From an uncultured Lachnospiraceae bacterium (GTDB lineage Bacteria; Bacillota; Clostridia; Lachnospirales; Lachnospiraceae): 23,138 nt of DNA. Shown one piece after another: positions 7,754 to 15,686 of the stretch (within the stretch, counting starts at the first letter, position 1; each line of letters starts with the position of its first letter). The notes beneath the pieces were generated by a model. That model saw only the letters and a program-made list of their open reading frames with translations, had not been told where the DNA came from and did not search any database. The translations under genes and the position numbers were made by a program. The stretch lies in NCBI GenBank assembly GCA_910583895.1, contig CAJTYJ010000040.1, forward strand, positions 14,844 to 37,981. Direction: 5' to 3'.

Positions 7754-8626
7754 CTATGCCTGATCTGAGAGCTGAAATGCCAGATTCAGGGCCTCTGACA
7801 AAGTAAAACTAAGCTGTTTGATGGTCTCGTCTATATTTTTCGGGGTCACAAACATTCCATTCAGATGCGGCGGCATCTGCTCACAGTTCCCCTGGGCATC
7901 ATAGATGATGGCTGCCGCCTCCACCACCGTGGGAACTCCGATGGCAATGACCGGGATTCCAAGACTTTCCTCTGTCAGGCTGTTTCTGTGATTTCCCACT
8001 CCGGACCCGGGCTGGATCCCTGTATCCGTAAGCTGAATCGTGCGGCTCAGTCTCTTGGTGCTTCTGGCTGCCAATGCATCGATGACGATCAGAAGATCCG
8101 GTCTTGTCTGTTCCACAATTCCCCGCAGAATCTCCGATGTCTCCATACCGGTCTGAGCCATGACCCCGGGCACAATCCCGCTGATCTGGCAGCACCGGTC
8201 TGTCCCCATCACACCCTCCCCATACTCCCGGATCAAATGCCTCGTAATCAGAAGATTGGACACCGTCTTAGGCCCCAGGGCATCCGGCGTCACATCCCGG
8301 TTTCCAAGCCCTGCCACCAGGATGGACCGCTCTTTTTCCTCCCCCATCAGCTCCTTTAGATAACCTGCCAGTGCCTCTGAGATTTCCCGATGATAATCTT
8401 CATCCGGCGATGCCATCCCAGGTGCTTCTAATGTCAGATAATTTCCTATGGGTTTCCCCATCTCACGGGCTCCCCGCTCCGATACAATCTGCACCCGTGT
8501 CAGCCGGATATCCCTTTCTTCATCATACTCTTCCTCCACCAAAACTCCGTGGACCTCCACATCGCTTCCCTCAAAACTCTCCTTTGCCTCCAGCGCCAGG
8601 TCCGTGCGTACCCGCATCCGTTCCAT
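7754..8626 (-). CDS. gpr: Germination protease GPR (spore endopeptidase)
   Basis: GPR degrades small acid-soluble spore proteins at germination. The 290-residue protein has the family N-terminus VRTDLALEA (residues 6-14). Other conserved blocks are LGNRDVTPDALGPK (107-120) and LLIVIDALAARSTKRL (178-193); D115 and D183 probably correspond to the two catalytic aspartates described for Bacillus GPR. The start at 8626 is set by GAGGAGGG about six bases upstream; the open frame continues further but without family similarity. GPR is made as a zymogen that cuts itself near the VRTD/LA site. If that site is used here, the propeptide is only about nine residues. It is divergent from rpsT and cotranscribed with spoIIP by position. 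I could not define a sigma-F or sigma-G promoter with confidence. Confidence 0.95.
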   Translation of the reverse strand: MERMRVRTDLALEAKESFEGSDVEVHGVLVEEEYDEERDIRLTRVQIVSERGAREMGKPIGNYLTLEAPGMASPDEDYHREISEALAGYLKELMGEEKERSILVAGLGNRDVTPDALGPKTVSNLLITRHLIREYGEGVMGTDRCCQISGIVPGVMAQTGMETSEILRGIVEQTRPDLLIVIDALAARSTKRLSRTIQLTDTGIQPGSGVGNHRNSLTEESLGIPVIAIGVPTVVEAAAIIYDAQGNCEQMPPHLNGMFVTPKNIDETIKQLSFTLSEALNLAFQLSDQA

Positions 8627-8729
8627 CTTTTTCCCTCCTCTGTATCCTTGTCCGAAACCAAGAATGTATTCTGGACCATACTCCATTTTGCAAATGCCAG
8701 ACACCAAACTTCAAAGATTCCTCAGATTA

Positions 8730-8755
8730 GAATCAGCGAACCACTCCGCTGATTC
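8730..8755. repeat. Perfect 9-bp inverted repeat, stem-loop
   Basis: GAATCAGCG (8730-8738) and CGCTGATTC (8747-8755) are perfectly complementary around an 8-base loop. It lies in the gpr-rpsT intergenic region, about 105 bases upstream of the gpr start. No T-run follows on either strand, so it is not a standard terminator. It could be an operator or part of the structured element to its right. Confidence 0.6.
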
Positions 8756-8786
8756 GTCATGGATCAGTATCGTTATGAAGTCAAAA

Positions 8787-8861
8787 CATATGCCCCATCG
8801 CCGAAGGCGGTTTCCAACGGGCATATGCAGTTACGTTCACAGGGTCCCTGGGAACAGTAAC
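8787..8861. repeat. Pair of stem-loops, possible structured RNA or interspersed palindromic element
   Basis: CATATGCCC (8787-8795) pairs perfectly with GGGCATATG (8819-8827), and inside it CGCC-GAA-GGCG (8799-8809) forms a second short hairpin. Directly beside it, bases 8830-8844 (GTTACGTTCACAGGG) pair imperfectly with 8846-8861 (CCCTGGGAACAGTAAC). No gene covers the region convincingly. Adjacent hairpins with compensating halves suggest a conserved RNA or a mobile palindromic repeat. The motif GAACAGTAAC reminds me of non-coding repeats in Lachnospiraceae, but that is memory only and unchecked. Confidence 0.5.
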
Positions 8862-8901
8862 AACTATCCAATAATATTTCCGAAAAACCGCAATTTATGT
8901 A

Positions 8902-8930
8902 TTGACACAACTCCTTCTTTGGACTAGAAT
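8902..8930 (+). promoter_or_regulatory. Strong sigma-70/sigma-A type promoter of rpsT
   Basis: TTGACA (8902-8907), a perfect -35 box, and TAGAAT (8925-8930), a five-of-six -10 box, are separated by exactly 17 bases. Transcription should start near 8937, giving an untranslated leader of about 100 bases before the UUG start of rpsT. A strong constitutive promoter fits a ribosomal protein gene. Confidence 0.85.
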
Positions 8931-8970
8931 ATATGCGTGTGTTTCCATGCAAAGCTTTTCCGTGTCTCGC

Positions 8971-9005
8971 TTTCATGAAGCACGTCATAAGAAAATATCA
9001 TGAAA
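8971..9005 (+). promoter_or_regulatory. Inverted repeat in the rpsT leader
   Basis: TTTCATGA (8971-8978) and TCATGAAA (8998-9005) form a perfect 8-bp inverted repeat with a 19-base loop in the predicted rpsT 5' leader, ending about 15 bases before the Shine-Dalgarno sequence. It could be an autoregulatory site for S20, since S20 of E. coli represses its own translation. The structure here is not one I can match to a known leader. Confidence 0.35.
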
Positions 9006-9039
9006 TTGAACCACAATGTATCAACCGGAGGTGCACAAA

Positions 9040-9303
9040 TTGGCTAATATCAAGTCTGCAAAAAAAAGAATCTTAGTTACCGCCACAAGAACTGCAAGAA
9101 ATAAGGCGATCAAATCCGAAGTGAAAACCATGGTCAAAAAAGTATACGCTGCCATCGATTCCAAAGATCAGGATGCGGCAAAGGCTGCTCTGAAAGCTGC
9201 GATTTCCACCATGGACAAGGCAACTTCCAAAGGTGTCTATCACAAAAACACTACTTCAAGAAAGATCTCCCGTATGCAGAAGGCTATCAATGCCATGGCT
9301 TAA
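9040..9303 (+). CDS. rpsT: 30S ribosomal protein S20
   Basis: This is a small basic protein of 87 residues that binds 16S rRNA in the early assembly of the 30S subunit. The family pattern is clear: ANIKSAKKRI at the N-terminus, RNKAIKSEVKT, then GVYHKNTTSRKISRM near the end. The start is a TTG at 9040: the conserved ANIKSAKKR begins immediately after it and GGAGG lies eight bases upstream. An in-frame ATG at 9016 would add eight unrelated residues and lies upstream of that ribosome binding site. The non-AUG start recalls the UUG start of E. coli rpsT. It is the only clear plus-strand gene in the window, with its own promoter and terminator. Confidence 0.97.
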   Translation: MANIKSAKKRILVTATRTARNKAIKSEVKTMVKKVYAAIDSKDQDAAKAALKAAISTMDKATSKGVYHKNTTSRKISRMQKAINAMA

Positions 9304-9322
9304 TCTTTATGCATAAAAAGTA

Positions 9323-9358
9323 CCCCGACTGGTTCCGTCATACCAGCCGGGATTTTTT
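9323..9358. terminator. Bidirectional intrinsic terminator between rpsT and holA
   Basis: CCCGACTGGT (9324-9333) pairs with ACCAGCCGGG (9342-9351), with one A-C mismatch and an eight-base loop. ATTTTTT follows on the plus strand. On the minus strand the same hairpin is followed by TACTTTTT, so it can end both rpsT and the convergent holA transcript. Confidence 0.9.
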
Positions 9359-9363
9359 ATGCA

Positions 9364-10344
9364 TTATTTTTTGCTGTATTTCACAATCAGCAGCTCTACG
9401 CTGATCTGATCCCCCATCTGTCCGGTTTTCACCCGTTCCTCCGTATCCACACAGTCCTCCACCGCCTGCCGCAGCTGCTTTTTCGAAAACTTCCTGCACT
9501 GAGCCATGTATTTGCTTACCGCAAAAGGAGGAACACCGGCCGCTTTGGCCATCTCTCCCCGCTCCATCCCCTGTCCTTCCATCTCCTTCAGCTGCAACAG
9601 CTGATGAAACTGCCGGGTGATCAGATAGAGGATCCGCATGGGCGGCTCTTTCATAGCCAGAAGATCCGCATACAGATCCAGCGCCTTTCTTTGATTCTGT
9701 TCCGTGATCGCCTGAATCATGTCAAAGATCCGGTTCTCTGTCTGCTCCGTGCAGACCGCCTCCACATCCTCGGTCTCGATGACTTCTCTCCCAAGAGTAT
9801 AGCACAGAAGTTTTTCCAGTTCCCGGTCGATCCGCTCCATGTCCGACCCCGTGCGCTGCAAAAACACCTGCATGGTTTCCTCTGTAATCTTTCGCTCCTC
9901 CCGGTTCAAAATCCCAAGCACCCAGCGGGCCAGCGTCCGGTCATCCTGCCGTTTAAACTCCACGACCCGGCCTTCTTTCTTGACCGCTTTGTAGACTCTC
10001 CCCCGCTTGTCCACTTCCGACTCCGTCAGAATCAGACAGGTACTCTTTGGAATCTCCGGAATATAATCCGCCAGCTCCGAACAGGCATTCTTGGCAAATC
10101 CGCTGTCCGACAGCTCGATCACCCGGCGATCGGCAAAAAAGGGCATCGTCTCAGCCAGATCAATGACCTCCCGCACCTGGATCCCCTTCCCCTCAAAAAC
10201 TGCCCGGTTCATCGTATCCTCCGGATCCAGCAGTGCATCCTTTAATTTCTTCCTGTACTGATTGCGAAGATAAACCTCTTCCCCCATCAGAAGATATACG
10301 TTTTTAAACTGGCCCTTTTTGATGTCTTCCATTAACATTTTCAT
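9364..10344 (-). CDS. holA: DNA polymerase III subunit delta
   Basis: This 326-residue protein is the clamp-loader wrench subunit, which opens the beta clamp. Family features are the N-terminal KNVYLLMGEEVYLRNQY, the central FADRRVIELSDSGF block and the C-terminal collar region with RILYLITRQFHQLLQLKE and KAAGVPPFAVSKYMAQ. The length is normal for HolA. The start is at 10344, with alternative in-frame ATGs two and four codons later; none has a strong ribosome binding site. It lies 61 bases after comEC, the same neighbour as in B. subtilis (yqeN), and is probably the last gene of the comEA operon, ended by the shared terminator. Confidence 0.93.
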   Translation of the reverse strand: MKMLMEDIKKGQFKNVYLLMGEEVYLRNQYRKKLKDALLDPEDTMNRAVFEGKGIQVREVIDLAETMPFFADRRVIELSDSGFAKNACSELADYIPEIPKSTCLILTESEVDKRGRVYKAVKKEGRVVEFKRQDDRTLARWVLGILNREERKITEETMQVFLQRTGSDMERIDRELEKLLCYTLGREVIETEDVEAVCTEQTENRIFDMIQAITEQNQRKALDLYADLLAMKEPPMRILYLITRQFHQLLQLKEMEGQGMERGEMAKAAGVPPFAVSKYMAQCRKFSKKQLRQAVEDCVDTEERVKTGQMGDQISVELLIVKYSKK

Positions 10345-10405
10345 AGATTGTCACACTTCAATTCCTTCCTGCTCTGTTTATCATACCGTCATCCTCCTTT
10401 ATCTG

Positions 10406-12610
10406 TCAACCTGCAGGAGAAACTTTCACGATTTTCCCGTCGGTCCACACCCGGACAGCCCCCTGATCCTTCGTTATATAGATCCGGCTTCCCGCATCTG
10501 TCAGTCTCTGCAGGGTCTCTTCTCCCGGATGGCCGTAGCGGTTGGTCGCACTGCAGGAAATCAGGCTGACTGCCGGTCTTATACTCTGCAAAAATGCTTC
10601 CGCAGAAGAATATTTTGATCCATGATGGGCTGTTTTCAAAACTTCTACTTCCCTCAAAAGCCCGGAAGACACCAGCTGCTTTTCGGCTTCTGTTCCGATA
10701 TCCCCGGTCAGCAGCATCTGAAACTCTTTGTATTCTGCCAGGAGCACCAAAGACAGGTCATTGCGGTCCTCTGATGCGGCTCCTTTCTTCGGCCACAGAC
10801 AGGTGAACGAACAGTCTTTTTCTTCCAGCACATCCCCTGCACCCATATACAGAACCGGAATCTCTGCCTCCTTCAGCAGTGCTTCCAGTTCCAGATAAGC
10901 CTCATCCCTGACAGCAAGATCCGGCAGCACTGCATGGCGAATGGGAAGACCTCCCGCAGAACGTTCGCCCTCGACCAGCTCCCGAATGCCATTTATGTGA
11001 TCCTGATCCATATGCGATACAAAGATATAGTCCAGTGCCGTCACCCCCGACCATCTCAGATACGGAAGAATCCGGTAATTTCCCACACTTTTTACATTGG
11101 AGCTCCCGCCGTCATACAGGCAAACACTCCCGGAAGGCGTCCGCATACAGACTGCATCCCCCTGCCCCACATCCAGCATGGTGGCAGAAAATCCGGAACA
11201 TACCCGCAGGCACAAAAGCAGTCCGCAGAAAAGAAGGGGACCAAGAGTTCCTGCCAAAACCGCACCTCTGGGAGAAAAGTCTTCTTTTTTCCTCCAGTAT
11301 TTTTTCTTTCGCCTTTCCCGGTACAACATCACAAGCCCCACACACAGAACCAGATAATATAAGACTACCTTCCACCTGTCCGGACTGCCCATGGGCAAAA
11401 CCGCCCCGGGCAGAGACAGACATTTTGTCCCTGTCCATTCATAGATCCCGAGAATCAGATGACAGAATCCCCCGAAGAATCTGGCAGCCGGCAGACAGAA
11501 AAGTCCCAGTACCCCGCAGAGAATTCCGCACACCATCAGGATACTCATCAGTGGGATCACCAGAAGATTCAGCAGCACAGAATACAAAGGATACTCATAA
11601 AAGAAACAAAGAAGCAGGGGAAAGGTCACAAGGAGAACCGAAAAACTCACGGACAGCGCCTCTAAAATCCGGCCGGACTTTTTCCGGTACAATTTCCAGA
11701 TGGGCACCAGCAGAGCAATGGCCGTCACAGCACCATAGGAAAGAAGAAAAGCGCTCTGCCTGGCACTCAGGGGATTTGTGAGCATCAAAATCAATGCCGA
11801 AAAACCGATTCCGGTCAGCATATCGTAAGTCCGGCCCGCCAGATCTGCCAGGATCGCCAGAGTGCACATCAAGGCGGCCCGAACAGTGGATATGGACGCC
11901 CCGGTCATCCAGCCGTAAGCAAACAGAAACAAAACCGACGGGATTCCTGCAGCCAGACAGGAACCGGTAAGCCGCCGAAGCATCCGGTACAGCCCCATCC
12001 CCACCAGGGAAATATGCAGCCCGGAGATCGCCAGCACATGGGCGATGCCATTTTTCTGATAGAGCTCCTTGATCTCTGAGTCCAGTCCCTCCTTGGCGCC
12101 CAGAACCATGGCTTCCATAAGTCCGCAGTCCTGTTCACTCAGCACGTTTTCATAGACCTTCTGAATCCTTTCTTTCAAAGCCAAAAGCTTTGTCCGTATA
12201 AACGCCGGACTCCCGCCTGCAGCCCTGGCAGTCTTTGCATAAAACGTATAGGAAATTCCTTTTCCGCCATAATAAAGCCGGCTGTTGAATTGTCCTGGAT
12301 TGGTTGGTTCTTCAATTGGATAAATCGTTCCCGAAAGGGACAGATTGGTTCCCACCGGATAATCGGCGGAACCAGTCAGATATACAAGAATCTGTCGGGT
12401 CTCAAACTGTATGTCTTCACACTGCACCTGACAGTCTTTGATGTAAAGCTGTGTCTTGTCTTCTTTTTGTATCTGCCGGCTGACCTGTCCGGTAACCTGT
12501 GCCTCGCACTGTCCGGCCACCTGCAGCGGTTCGTAAAAGAACCCCGCAGGCAGCAGCTGCAGGATCAGGAATACCAGAAGCGCCAGACATGCCATTGGCC
12601 TCTGCCTCAT
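10406..12610 (-). CDS. comEC: ComEC/Rec2 DNA-uptake channel protein
   Basis: ComEC forms the inner-membrane channel that carries single-stranded DNA into the cytoplasm during transformation. The 734-residue protein has an N-terminal hydrophobic segment and DUF4131 region (about 1-170). A multi-membrane competence domain (about 180-470) follows, with the signature HVLAISGLHISLVGMGLY. The C-terminal metallo-beta-lactamase domain (about 500-734) holds MLDVGQGDA, SHMDQDH and TAHHGSKYS, so the metal ligands look intact. The length is close to the usual 750-780. It overlaps the GerMN gene by four bases (ATGA), indicating coupling. Natural competence is not established in most Clostridia, but an intact gene implies a retained function. 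Confidence 0.95.
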   Translation of the reverse strand: MRQRPMACLALLVFLILQLLPAGFFYEPLQVAGQCEAQVTGQVSRQIQKEDKTQLYIKDCQVQCEDIQFETRQILVYLTGSADYPVGTNLSLSGTIYPIEEPTNPGQFNSRLYYGGKGISYTFYAKTARAAGGSPAFIRTKLLALKERIQKVYENVLSEQDCGLMEAMVLGAKEGLDSEIKELYQKNGIAHVLAISGLHISLVGMGLYRMLRRLTGSCLAAGIPSVLFLFAYGWMTGASISTVRAALMCTLAILADLAGRTYDMLTGIGFSALILMLTNPLSARQSAFLLSYGAVTAIALLVPIWKLYRKKSGRILEALSVSFSVLLVTFPLLLCFFYEYPLYSVLLNLLVIPLMSILMVCGILCGVLGLFCLPAARFFGGFCHLILGIYEWTGTKCLSLPGAVLPMGSPDRWKVVLYYLVLCVGLVMLYRERRKKKYWRKKEDFSPRGAVLAGTLGPLLFCGLLLCLRVCSGFSATMLDVGQGDAVCMRTPSGSVCLYDGGSSNVKSVGNYRILPYLRWSGVTALDYIFVSHMDQDHINGIRELVEGERSAGGLPIRHAVLPDLAVRDEAYLELEALLKEAEIPVLYMGAGDVLEEKDCSFTCLWPKKGAASEDRNDLSLVLLAEYKEFQMLLTGDIGTEAEKQLVSSGLLREVEVLKTAHHGSKYSSAEAFLQSIRPAVSLISCSATNRYGHPGEETLQRLTDAGSRIYITKDQGAVRVWTDGKIVKVSPAG

Positions 12611-13515
12611 TCCTCCAAATCCTCATTTCTCTCAAAGGTGGTGTCAAAACTGATACTCTCCCGGAAGATCCGGTTGGTCTCACCGTTGATGCTGATCTGT
12701 ACTTTCTGGGCGTCGGTATTGCGGATCAGAGAATTCACGATCGAATAAACCGGAATGCTTTCCGTCACGTTGTAGCCGGTCTCCAAAAATCCTTCATCCA
12801 GATTTACATAACAGATGCCGTCCCGAACGGATACGCTGACCAGCTTCGTGTTTGCCGGTATGGTCGGGTATACACCTTCATAGGGAGGCCCGGCGATCAG
12901 CCGCTCCACAATCAGCTTTTCCAGGGAGATATTGCTGTTGTATTCCATGGGCACCCGCTGTGCGATCAACCTGTCCCCTGTCTCATTGGTATAGTAAAGC
13001 GTAAGGTCTGCCGTCCGGTAAGCATTGATCTCCTCTCCTGCATTCTCAATAAACTGTTCTTCGTTCATAAGCCCCACCGCTTTTCCCTTCAGATCCATCA
13101 GCGGCTGGTCTGCTACCCGAAAGCCGATATAATCGATATCCGGAAGCTGGCAGAGGGTCCGCACCAGCGCCGCCCGGCACAAAACCTCATACACTTTGGG
13201 CATATCCATATACTCTATGGAAAAATTCAAATAAAGCTGGTTATGCTCTATTTTATAGCTGTCAATGCGCACATTTTCCGGGAGGACCGGCTTGTATCCT
13301 GTATCCTCCGGGCTTTTTCTCAGAAGCTCCAACGCTTCTTTCAAAAGTCCTTCGGTATTGTCTGCATGCAGTTCCCTGTATTCACACTCCAGTCTGGTCT
13401 CACCCTGGTTTATATACCAGATCTGGTATCCGCTTTTCTCCTCTTCATTCACCGCCGTGCAGCCGGCCGCTGCCAGGCATACAAAAAGAAGAAATCCTGC
13501 TAGCCATTTTCTCAT
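12607..13515 (-). CDS. GerMN-domain lipoprotein
   Basis: This is a predicted lipoprotein of 302 residues. The signal peptide ends in a lipobox (LAAAGC, Cys19). The rest resembles two GerMN domains: one around residues 50-150 (VRIDSYKIEHNQLYLNFS...) and one around 165-290 (TKLVSVSVRDGICYVNLDEGF...). GerM of B. subtilis, with two such domains, acts in sporulation and germination, but GerMN proteins also occur elsewhere in the envelope, so the exact role is open. AAGGAG lies five bases before the ATG. It starts 32 bases after the histidine kinase stop and overlaps comEC by four bases. Its position directly behind the kinase suggests that it is regulated with, or senses for, that system. Confidence 0.88.
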   Translation of the reverse strand: MRKWLAGFLLFVCLAAAGCTAVNEEEKSGYQIWYINQGETRLECEYRELHADNTEGLLKEALELLRKSPEDTGYKPVLPENVRIDSYKIEHNQLYLNFSIEYMDMPKVYEVLCRAALVRTLCQLPDIDYIGFRVADQPLMDLKGKAVGLMNEEQFIENAGEEINAYRTADLTLYYTNETGDRLIAQRVPMEYNSNISLEKLIVERLIAGPPYEGVYPTIPANTKLVSVSVRDGICYVNLDEGFLETGYNVTESIPVYSIVNSLIRNTDAQKVQISINGETNRIFRESISFDTTFERNEDLEE

Positions 13516-13547
13516 CCATACTCCTTACTCTAATGCTGTCTGCCGGA

Positions 13548-14996
13548 TTATGTGATATATCGAAGGGGAATCCGCACCGTAAAGACGGTCCCTTCCTCCA
13601 CCGTGCTCTGTACCCGGATCGCTCCTCTGTGGGCCACCACTGCGCTCCTGGTAATCGCAAGGCCGAGGCCGGTTCCCCCGATCTCCCGGGAGTGGGACTT
13701 ATCCACCCGATAGAACCGTTCAAAGATGTAATCAAGAGACTCCTCCGGGATTCCCATCCCCGAGTCACTTACCTTCACATAGAAAAATTTATGATCTGCA
13801 TCCAGACTGACTCTCACCCATCCGTTTTCCCGGTTATATTTGATGGCATTTTCCACCAGATTGGAAAAGGCCAGTGAAAGTCTTGTGACATCAATCTCCG
13901 CACTTACACTCCGGTTGCTTTCAAATACCATCTCAATGTTGGCCTTCTCTGCAATGGGCCGAAGCCGCTTTAAGATCAGCTCCAAGAACTCATTGACATT
14001 GGTCACGGTCACATTGGGTTTCGTCACCTTCCGGTTTGTCTTAACCAGAGTCAGAAGATCGGAGATAATCGTATTCTCCCGGTCAATCTCCTCCGCAATG
14101 TCCTGCATAAATTCCTGATACAGCTCCACCGGAGCATCTTCCTGCACCAGCAGAGAATCCGCTAACACTTTCATGGACGCCAGAGGCGTCTTCAGTTCAT
14201 GGGACACATTGGACACAAATTCCTGCCGGGATTCCTCCATAAGCCGAAGCTTCGCTAAAAGGCTGTTGAAGGTATTGGAGATATTTTCTGTTTCCGTACA
14301 GTCATGAATGTCCAGTTCTCCGTCCAGCGCCCCCTCCACCAGATCCCCGATGAATTTATTCATATGGCGCAGGGGCTTTACCAGCCAGTTGGACAGAAAA
14401 ACGGCCAGCGCCAGCACACAGATACTCCCTGCCACAATCCAGATCTCCGTAAAATTCTGCAGATCTTCCAGTCTTGCCTGCATACTGTCCGTGGACGCAC
14501 TGGCCAAAATGACCCCGATGATGGATTTGTCCTCTCCATTTCCGGTGATGGGAATGGTCATCTCGATAAAACGCCCGCTGACATAATGGCTGGTGCTCTC
14601 GCCCTTAAAGCACTTGATCACTTCCTCTGCCAGCATGGTCCGTCCCTCTTCCAGCGCATAGGTATCCACCAGAATACGGAAATTCTGATCAATGATCAGG
14701 ATTCTTCCGTCATACAGGGTGGCAAGCTGCGTCAGTTCTCCTGTAAGCGTTTCGTTGGTTGGACTGTCCAGATAGTTGGTACTGCCAATCTGCGTGGCAA
14801 GAATCTGGCACTGGTTGGTCACATCGTTCCCAAGCCGTACCAGAGACTGATCCGTATAGGCAGACAGAAACGCGGCGGACAAAATGATCGCCGGAATCGT
14901 TCCCACCAGAAAAAGAATCACCATGATCCGGAAATTCAGACTTCGGAAAAACTTGCTGTTTGGAAAAAACTTTTCCTTTATCATCTGTCTAAGCAT
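13548..14996 (-). CDS. Sensor histidine kinase (HAMP, HisKA, HATPase)
   Basis: This is a membrane histidine kinase of 482 residues. Membrane segments lie at about 24-46 and 184-205 and flank an extracellular sensor region of about 135 residues that looks PAS/Cache-like. A HAMP linker (about 203-255) follows, then the HisKA domain with phospho-acceptor H266 in VSNVSHELKTPLASM. The ATP-binding domain has the N box NLVENAIKYN, DSGMGIP and GGTGLGLAI. The layout resembles PhoR/WalK/ResE kinases. It overlaps its response regulator by eight bases. The signal is unknown; co-location with comEA, comEC and a GerMN lipoprotein suggests an envelope or uptake-related cue, but that is inference. Confidence 0.93.
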   Translation of the reverse strand: MLRQMIKEKFFPNSKFFRSLNFRIMVILFLVGTIPAIILSAAFLSAYTDQSLVRLGNDVTNQCQILATQIGSTNYLDSPTNETLTGELTQLATLYDGRILIIDQNFRILVDTYALEEGRTMLAEEVIKCFKGESTSHYVSGRFIEMTIPITGNGEDKSIIGVILASASTDSMQARLEDLQNFTEIWIVAGSICVLALAVFLSNWLVKPLRHMNKFIGDLVEGALDGELDIHDCTETENISNTFNSLLAKLRLMEESRQEFVSNVSHELKTPLASMKVLADSLLVQEDAPVELYQEFMQDIAEEIDRENTIISDLLTLVKTNRKVTKPNVTVTNVNEFLELILKRLRPIAEKANIEMVFESNRSVSAEIDVTRLSLAFSNLVENAIKYNRENGWVRVSLDADHKFFYVKVSDSGMGIPEESLDYIFERFYRVDKSHSREIGGTGLGLAITRSAVVAHRGAIRVQSTVEEGTVFTVRIPLRYIT

Positions 14997-15678
14997 TAAA
15001 GTAATATCCTACTCCCCACTTGGTATGTACATACTTTGGTTCGCTCGGCTTTTGCTCAATCTTCTCCCGCAGTCTCCGGATATGCACATCCACCGTCCGC
15101 ACATCACCTGGATAGTCATAACCCCAGACCGCATTGAGCAGATGGTCCCGGCTGTACACTTTGTTGGGGTTCAGCGCCATAAGTTCTAAAAGATCAAACT
15201 CCTTCGCGGTCAGATTGATTTCTCTGCCGGCGATGTTCAGCCTCCGGCTCTCGCAGTCCAGATGAAATTCTCCCCGGTGAACCACCCGGCGGCTTTCCTT
15301 CTCCGGCGCTTTTTTCCTGGTTCTGCGCATAATTGCCTTAATCCGGGCCTTGACTTCCAGAATATTAAAAGGCTTTGTGATGTAATCATCCGCTCCGTAT
15401 TCCAGTCCCAGAATTTTGTCCATATCATCGCCCTTGGCCGTCAGCATCACCACCGGAACACTGGAGAACTCCCGCATCTGCTGGCAAACCTCAAATCCGG
15501 TCAGCTTTGGAAGCATCACGTCCAGAAGGATAATATCATACTCATTCTCCCGGATCCGATCAAGAGCTTCTTCTCCGTCATAGGCACAGTCTACTTCCAT
15601 GCCGTCCTGTTCCAGGCTGAACCGAATTCCCTTCACAATTAGCTTTTCATCATCAACCACTAATACTCTCTGTCCCAT
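14989..15678 (-). CDS. OmpR/PhoB-family response regulator
   Basis: This 229-residue protein has a receiver domain with phospho-acceptor D53 (acid pocket D9, D10; T80; K102) and a C-terminal winged-helix DNA-binding domain. The DNA-binding domain contains LTAKEFDLLELMALNPNKV and GDVRTVDVHIRRLREKI. It is the partner of the overlapping histidine kinase. The ribosome binding site AGGTG overlaps the stop codon of the upstream ComEA gene and lies about five bases before the ATG, which implies coupling with comEA. The target genes are unknown; autoregulation of its own operon is the first guess. Confidence 0.95.
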   Translation of the reverse strand: MGQRVLVVDDEKLIVKGIRFSLEQDGMEVDCAYDGEEALDRIRENEYDIILLDVMLPKLTGFEVCQQMREFSSVPVVMLTAKGDDMDKILGLEYGADDYITKPFNILEVKARIKAIMRRTRKKAPEKESRRVVHRGEFHLDCESRRLNIAGREINLTAKEFDLLELMALNPNKVYSRDHLLNAVWGYDYPGDVRTVDVHIRRLREKIEQKPSEPKYVHTKWGVGYYFNA

Positions 15679-15686
15679 CTTTCACC

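Noticed and set aside
8627..8707. N-terminal extension of GPR to an upstream start
   Set aside because: The extra residues have no family similarity, and a strong ribosome binding site marks the start at 8626.
8627..8730. Sigma-F/sigma-G promoter upstream of gpr
   Set aside because: Expected from biology, but I could not find -35 and -10 boxes with acceptable spacing by eye.
8773..8988. Minus-strand open frame of 71 codons across the stem-loop cluster and rpsT promoter
   Set aside because: It covers strong inverted repeats and a near-consensus promoter of the opposite strand and looks like a non-coding coincidence.
11035..11781. 248-codon plus-strand open frame
   Set aside because: It is antisense to comEC, with a low-complexity Pro/Arg/Ser-rich composition.
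12499..13503. 334-codon plus-strand open frame
   Set aside because: It is antisense to the GerMN lipoprotein, which has a lipobox, a ribosome binding site and domain similarity.
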